Below the pieces are notes generated by a model that searched no databases, was not told where the DNA came from, and saw only the letters and a list, made by a program, of their open reading frames with translations. This document shows positions 60,280 through 64,000 of a DNA stretch of 64,000 nucleotides, piece by piece (position 1 is the first letter of the stretch; the number at the start of each line of letters is the position of its first letter). Both the position numbers and the translations under genes were made by a program. Source of the DNA: JAVJSD01 sp040219575 (GTDB taxonomy: Bacteria; Planctomycetota; Planctomycetia; Pirellulales; Pirellulaceae); the NCBI GenBank assembly GCA_040219575.1, contig JAVJSD010000013.1, positions 62,001 through 126,000 on the forward strand, read 5' to 3'.

Positions 60280-61493
60280 GCCGAAGCCTGCTGTGGCTGG
60301 TGGTCCTCATTTCGTGCGCCCATGCGATGGTGCACGTGTACGAACTCGCGCTGCCCAGCGTCGAACAGCAGATCGCCAACGAGTACTCGCCTGAAGACGT
60401 TGCGGCCGGCAAGGAGATGACCGGCGAACTGTCGAACTACTGGCGGCTGCTGTTCGGCTTCGGAGCGCTCGGCGCGGGGCTGCTGGTCGATCGATTCGGC
60501 GCCGACCGCATGCTGGCCGTCTACCTGTTGGGATGCGGCGCGACGTGCGTCGCCGTCGGATTCTCCGGCGGCCTGACGACGCTCACCATCGCCATGATCG
60601 CCATGGGCGCCTTCGCCTCGATCTATCACCCCGCCGGGTTGACGCTCATCTCGCACGAAACGAACCCCGACAACCGCACCCGGGCCCTCGGTCTGCACGG
60701 CATCTTCGGATCGGCCGGCATCGCGCTGGCGCCGTTTCTGGCCGGCTCGCTGCTGGCGACCGGCTTCACCTGGCAGCAATACTACTGGCTGCTCGCCGCG
60801 CCGGGGTTTGTGCTCGCGATGTTCTTTGTCGCCCGCGCCTTTCGCAATCCGGCCGACGCACATCAAGCGACAACCTCCAAGCCGTCGAAGGTGCACGTCT
60901 CGGAAGAGTCGGCCGACTGGTGGTCGTTCGCCATCCTGGCCTGCATCGGCATGCTGCAAGGTTTCATTTACGCGGCGCTGATGACTTTTCTGCCGCGATA
61001 CCTCAGCCACTGGCAGCCCGACTGGGTGCACTTGACCGACATCAGCGCCGGCAACTACCAGGCGGGCATGGTGCTGGCGGTGGGCTGCGTGGGGCAGTAT
61101 CTCTCCGGCCGCTACGCCCGCTCGTCACGGCTGGAGGTGCAGCAGGCCGTGGTGGCGTTGTCGAACGCCCCTTGCCTGTTGTGGATGGCGTTTGCCCAGG
61201 GCCAACAACGCTTCTGGGCGGCGGGCCTGTTCGCGCTGGTGCACTTCATGCATCAGCCGCTGTACAACAGCCTGATCGCCAAGTACACGCCACGCAGTCG
61301 GCGCAGCTTCTGTTATGGAATCAGCTTCGCCGTCACCTTCGGCATGGGCAGCTTCGGCGCGCGGTACGCAGGCAGCAGCACCGACGACCGCTGGATCTAC
61401 GGCAGCCTCGCCGGCGTGGCGATTCTCGCCGGCTGCATCGGCATGATCCTATGGCGCCGCAACCACCAATCCTCCGCCGATCACAGCTCCTAG
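60276..61493 (+). CDS. Major facilitator superfamily transporter
   Basis: 405 residues with about 12 membrane helices. The opening WLVVLISCAHAMVHVYELALPSVEQQI and the loop LVDRFGADRML (a variant of the GxLaDrxGrr motif between helices 2 and 3) mark an MFS carrier. A central cytoplasmic loop separates the halves (HQATTSKPSKVHVSEESADW). The substrate is unknown. Similarity in style to fosmidomycin-resistance-like and nitrate/sugar MFS proteins is too loose to name one. It is translated with trpD through a four-base overlap, which may be chance or may point to export of an aromatic compound. Confidence 0.85.
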   Translation: MSRSLLWLVVLISCAHAMVHVYELALPSVEQQIANEYSPEDVAAGKEMTGELSNYWRLLFGFGALGAGLLVDRFGADRMLAVYLLGCGATCVAVGFSGGLTTLTIAMIAMGAFASIYHPAGLTLISHETNPDNRTRALGLHGIFGSAGIALAPFLAGSLLATGFTWQQYYWLLAAPGFVLAMFFVARAFRNPADAHQATTSKPSKVHVSEESADWWSFAILACIGMLQGFIYAALMTFLPRYLSHWQPDWVHLTDISAGNYQAGMVLAVGCVGQYLSGRYARSSRLEVQQAVVALSNAPCLLWMAFAQGQQRFWAAGLFALVHFMHQPLYNSLIAKYTPRSRRSFCYGISFAVTFGMGSFGARYAGSSTDDRWIYGSLAGVAILAGCIGMILWRRNHQSSADHSS

Positions 61494-61529
61494 TTTGCCA
61501 GACGCCAAAGCAGACGAGCATCCACTACG

Positions 61530-61690
61530 ATCGACTCGTTTAAAGGCAAGCCGCAGGCGACGGCGGATCGTTGTAGCCACGTTTCCAGCTAGCGCGGGGT
61601 CGTGCGCACACCGTCGCGTTGCCGTTAAAGTTAAACGGCATTCCTCGCGACATCGTCGGCATGTCGGCGTTGACAATGCAGGCCTCAAGA
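61530..61690. repeat. Long dispersed repeat, GGCAAGCCGCAGGCGACGGC family
   Basis: CGTTTAAAGGCAAGCCGCAG to GTTGCCGTTAAAGTTAAACG, then GACATCGTCGGCATGTCGGC and CCTCAAG, which match the outer part of the copy at 45957 in reverse orientation. Confidence 0.85.
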
Positions 61691-61713
61691 AACGCGCATC
61701 GTCGATTGCAGCC

Positions 61714-61773
61714 CTTCCTTGCTGGCGCAACGGGCTCGGCATACGCGTCGAGCCCGTTGCGCCAGCAAGGAAG
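61714..61773. repeat. Perfect inverted repeat with 25-base arms
   Basis: Arms CTTCCTTGCTGGCGCAACGG... with a 10-base loop and no mismatches. A half copy is at 26744-26766. Confidence 0.92.
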
Positions 61774-61800
61774 TCCCCCCGACGGACTTTGCATCACCCA

Positions 61801-61840
61801 AGAAACGAAAACAGCGGCCGGGAAGAGTATCCCGGCCGCT
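61801..61840 (-). terminator. Intrinsic terminator of the Hsp20 gene
   Basis: A perfect 11-base stem AGCGGCCGGGA/TCCCGGCCGCT (61813-61840) is followed on the minus strand by GTTTTCGTTTCTT. It lies 40 bases after the Hsp20 stop. Confidence 0.75.
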
Positions 61841-61879
61841 CGCTCTTGCCGACGCTCCAGGGGATGAAGCGCCGAACGG

Positions 61880-62329
61880 TCAAGTCTTGACTTCGATGTG
61901 TTTCGGCTTGGCCGCTTCGGTCTTGGGCGCCCTCACCTTCAGCACACCGTCTTCGAAGTGGGCCTCGATCGCCTCTTCGTTGATCGCGTGTCCCAGTTCG
62001 AACATCCGACGGAAGCTGCCCGTGCGGCGTTCGACCCGGTGATAGGTCTTGCCCTTTTCCTCTTTCTCCTCTTTCCGCTGGCCCGTGATCCACAGGGCGC
62101 CTTCCTTGAACTCGACGTTCACTTCTTCCGGTTTGAGGCCGGGCAGTTCGACCGTCACCTCAAACTCCCCTTCGGACTCGACGAGGTTAGCGCTGGGCGT
62201 AAACGCCTCGGTCAGCCAGCCGCCGTCTTCGCGGCCGAAGAACCGGCTCATCAGGCCTTGCATCTCGTCCTCAAACAGCGACCACGGACGCATCATCCTC
62301 CCTTCGTAGGGACGCAACGTACGGACCAT
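61880..62329 (-). CDS. Hsp20-family small heat shock protein
   Basis: 149 residues from the ATG at 62329, which is preceded by AAGGAGGTGTGAG, a near-perfect Shine-Dalgarno. The alpha-crystallin domain covers about 40-135, with VTVELPGLKPEEVNVEFKEG and the conserved FEDGVLKVRAPK ending in a KPKHIEVKT tail. It should form oligomers that hold unfolding proteins in the cytoplasm. No CIRCE element was found upstream, so its heat control, if any, may use a sigma factor. An intrinsic terminator closes the gene. Confidence 0.92.
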   Translation of the reverse strand: MVRTLRPYEGRMMRPWSLFEDEMQGLMSRFFGREDGGWLTEAFTPSANLVESEGEFEVTVELPGLKPEEVNVEFKEGALWITGQRKEEKEEKGKTYHRVERRTGSFRRMFELGHAINEEAIEAHFEDGVLKVRAPKTEAAKPKHIEVKT

Positions 62330-62663
62330 CTCACACCTCCTTCGGGCCACTTGGCCACGTATGCCTGACCGCCGCCCAATGGAGCAACCGACCACGCTCC
62401 ATCGCGCAGACGGCGAATGTTTTGGTTTCTACTTATGCTACGTCGTCTGGGGGTGTTTTGTTCGCGCCGCGGGTGAGCGAATCCCCCTGCCTGAAATCTC
62501 GGAAACCCCTGCGCGCTCACGGCTCCTCCTCGCCTGCGTCCTGCCGCAAACGGGGTTTTATCGTTGAAACGGGGTTTGCCCATTTGGTATCATTTGAGCG
62601 TGGGTGGCTCGGGAGTTCCCTCCCTGCCGCTAACCCTCTCCCGCCTGCCTTGGATCTCGCCTC
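62330..62663. other. Intergenic region between divergent Hsp20 and EF-hand genes
   Basis: About 330 bases, no gene and no known repeat copy. It should contain both promoters. No clear -35/-10 pair was identified. Confidence 0.45.
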
Positions 62664-64000
62664 ATGCGCTGCCTCTTGCTCGCCTTGGTTTTCGCGACGT
62701 TGTGGCAGGCGCCGTCGCTCTTACAGGCACAATCGCGTTTCAACGACTACCTCCGCCGTCTCGACGACAACGGCAACGGCCGGCTCGATCCCAGTGAAAT
62801 GAGCGACCGCACCCGCTCGTTCCTGCAGCGGGTCGCCGAAGCCTCGGGCCTGCGGATGAACGAGTCGCACTCGATCGATCGCTGGGATCGGGCGTTTCGC
62901 GAATACGACGAGCGGCGTCGCAACGGCGGTTCTTCCGGCGGTTCCTCGCAGGGCGGTGGATCACGTTCCGACGCGTCGTCGTTGGTGCCGGGCTTCGGCC
63001 CCGACGAAAACACGCCGGTCGTCCCCGGTTTCGGCGCCGACGCCGACATCCACATCGCCTACCTGCCCGAGGATCTGGACGACGCCAAGTCGCGGCTGGC
63101 GCGCGACGACCGCAACCGCGACGGCGCGATCGACGAGGCCGAGGCCCGCCGCGCCCGCTGGGGCGAACGCGATCCGTTCATCAACGACTTCAACGGCGAC
63201 CGGCGGCTGACGCTCAACGAGCTCGCGCAGCGCTACGCCCGTCGCCGTGTGGAAGAGGAGCGAGAAGACGCCGAGCGCGATGCGCGGCGGCAGGCCGAGC
63301 AGCAACAACGCGCCCGGAGCAACGACAACCGCGGGGACGACGACAACGATCGCGATCGCCGCGACGATGACCGCAACCGCCGCGACGACGGCGACGGACC
63401 GGGCCGCGGCGACCTGTACCTGGCCTCCAGCGTCATCGAACGGCACGACGTCAACCGCAATCGCTATCTCGATCGGACCGAATGGTCGCGCCTGGGCGCG
63501 AACGCGCCGCAGGCCGACTACGATCGCGACGGCCGCATCTCGCGCGATGAACTGGCGCAATGGCTCTTCAACGAGACCAAGACGGCCGCCCGTGAACTTC
63601 CCCCCGAACTTCCCGCCTGGTTCCTCGATCGCGATCTCAACGAAGACGGCCAGGTGAGCATGGCCGAGTTCGCCGATGTGTGGAGCGACGAGAAGGCCGA
63701 GGAGTTCATCCGCTACGACCGCGACGACGACGGCATCATTCGCACCGCCGAACTGCTGCAGAACGACTTCGCCGTGGGCGGCGCCTTCGCCGACAACGAG
63801 GCCCGCGTGATCCTGCCGCGGACCACGCTGCTGGCCGAGATCGAAGTCGAGGAGGACTACCTGATCGGCGATCTCGACGTGCAGCTTTCGATCACGCACA
63901 CCTACGCCGAACACCTCGACGCCTACCTGATCGGCCCCGACGGCCAGCGAATCGAACTGTTCACCGGCGTGGGGGGCAACGACGACCACTTCGACGCCAC
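62664..64000 (+). CDS. Secreted EF-hand protein with C-terminal proprotein-convertase P domain, partial
   Basis: At least 445 codons from the ATG at 62664, continuing past the window end. A signal peptide at about 1-23 (LLLALVFATLWQAPSLLQA) is followed by several calcium-binding EF-hand loops: LDDNGNGRLDPSE, DRNRDGAIDEAEA, DVNRNRYLDRTEW, DYDRDGRISRDEL, DLNEDGQVSMAEF and DRDDDGIIRTAEL. A long acidic/arginine-rich linker (about 190-250) separates the first and later hands. From about residue 405, DLDVQLSITHTYAEHLDAYL and DGQRIELFTGVGG match the P domain of convertases. The function is unknown, probably calcium-dependent binding outside the cell. Confidence 0.85.
   Translation, partial: MRCLLLALVFATLWQAPSLLQAQSRFNDYLRRLDDNGNGRLDPSEMSDRTRSFLQRVAEASGLRMNESHSIDRWDRAFREYDERRRNGGSSGGSSQGGGSRSDASSLVPGFGPDENTPVVPGFGADADIHIAYLPEDLDDAKSRLARDDRNRDGAIDEAEARRARWGERDPFINDFNGDRRLTLNELAQRYARRRVEEEREDAERDARRQAEQQQRARSNDNRGDDDNDRDRRDDDRNRRDDGDGPGRGDLYLASSVIERHDVNRNRYLDRTEWSRLGANAPQADYDRDGRISRDELAQWLFNETKTAARELPPELPAWFLDRDLNEDGQVSMAEFADVWSDEKAEEFIRYDRDDDGIIRTAELLQNDFAVGGAFADNEARVILPRTTLLAEIEVEEDYLIGDLDVQLSITHTYAEHLDAYLIGPDGQRIELFTGVGGNDDHFDA

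Larger units (their letters stand above)
61494..61879. other. Repeat-filled intergenic region between convergent genes
   Basis: Almost fully occupied by repeats: the long GGCAAGCCGCAGGCGACGGC element, the 25-base-arm inverted repeat and the terminator of the Hsp20 gene. No coding sequence. Confidence 0.6.

Overview
The window looks like a Planctomycetota chromosome, probably Pirellulales-like. It is GC-rich, and it carries two secreted sulfatases, a cytochrome c/DUF1549/DUF1553 protein, a large DUF11-repeat lipoprotein, ECF sigma factors beside large membrane regulatory proteins, a serine/threonine kinase with a PQQ/WD40-type tail, an EF-hand protein and a lipid A acyltransferase. The taxonomic call is inferred from gene content only. 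No rRNA, tRNA, CRISPR array, integrase or transposase was recognised.

Layout. 1-6.6 kb (minus): an ECF sigma factor followed by a giant FecR/VIT/vWA protein that leaves the window. 6.6-7.7 kb: decayed sequence with a broken gene. 7.7-12.2 kb (plus): a cytoplasmic sensory operon of a four-PAS protein, a histidine kinase and a hybrid regulator, joined by start/stop overlaps. 12.2-15.9 kb (minus): ECF sigma factor, then a zinc-finger/kinase protein whose WD40 tail is cut off by a one-base frameshift. 16-19.4 kb: a propeller/hydrolase fusion, a carboxymuconolactone decarboxylase-like protein and a zinc-ribbon protein. 19.8-22.6 kb (minus): lutABC for L-lactate oxidation. 22.8-32.2 kb: small membrane protein, S10 carboxypeptidase, DUF1549/1553 cytochrome, divergent Nramp carrier, peroxiredoxin, secreted protein, AhpD-like protein and a DUF4912 protein. 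33-42.5 kb: NYN/OST-HTH protein, flavin monooxygenase bounded by an 85-bp inverted repeat, CCA-adding-type enzyme, HD-GYP and PilZ pair, a TsaC/arginine-phosphatase fusion next to rpiB, and two hypotheticals.

42.8-50.3 kb (plus) is the most unusual block. Two unrecognised proteins, a radical SAM enzyme and a PLP-aminotransferase-fold protein lacking the catalytic lysine are followed by a MoxR-type AAA+ ATPase, an unrecognised protein and a metallopeptidase-vWA fusion. MoxR/vWA pairs commonly act as remodelling or activation machines, so the second half may mature or control the first. That link is inference.

50.8-64 kb: lipid A acyltransferase, two sulfatases around a truncated DUF1080-like remnant, a hypothetical, the DUF11 lipoprotein, trpD overlapping an MFS carrier, Hsp20 and an EF-hand protein that leaves the window. 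Between genes there are many palindromic repeats in at least five families. They recur throughout the window and in places touch or truncate genes.
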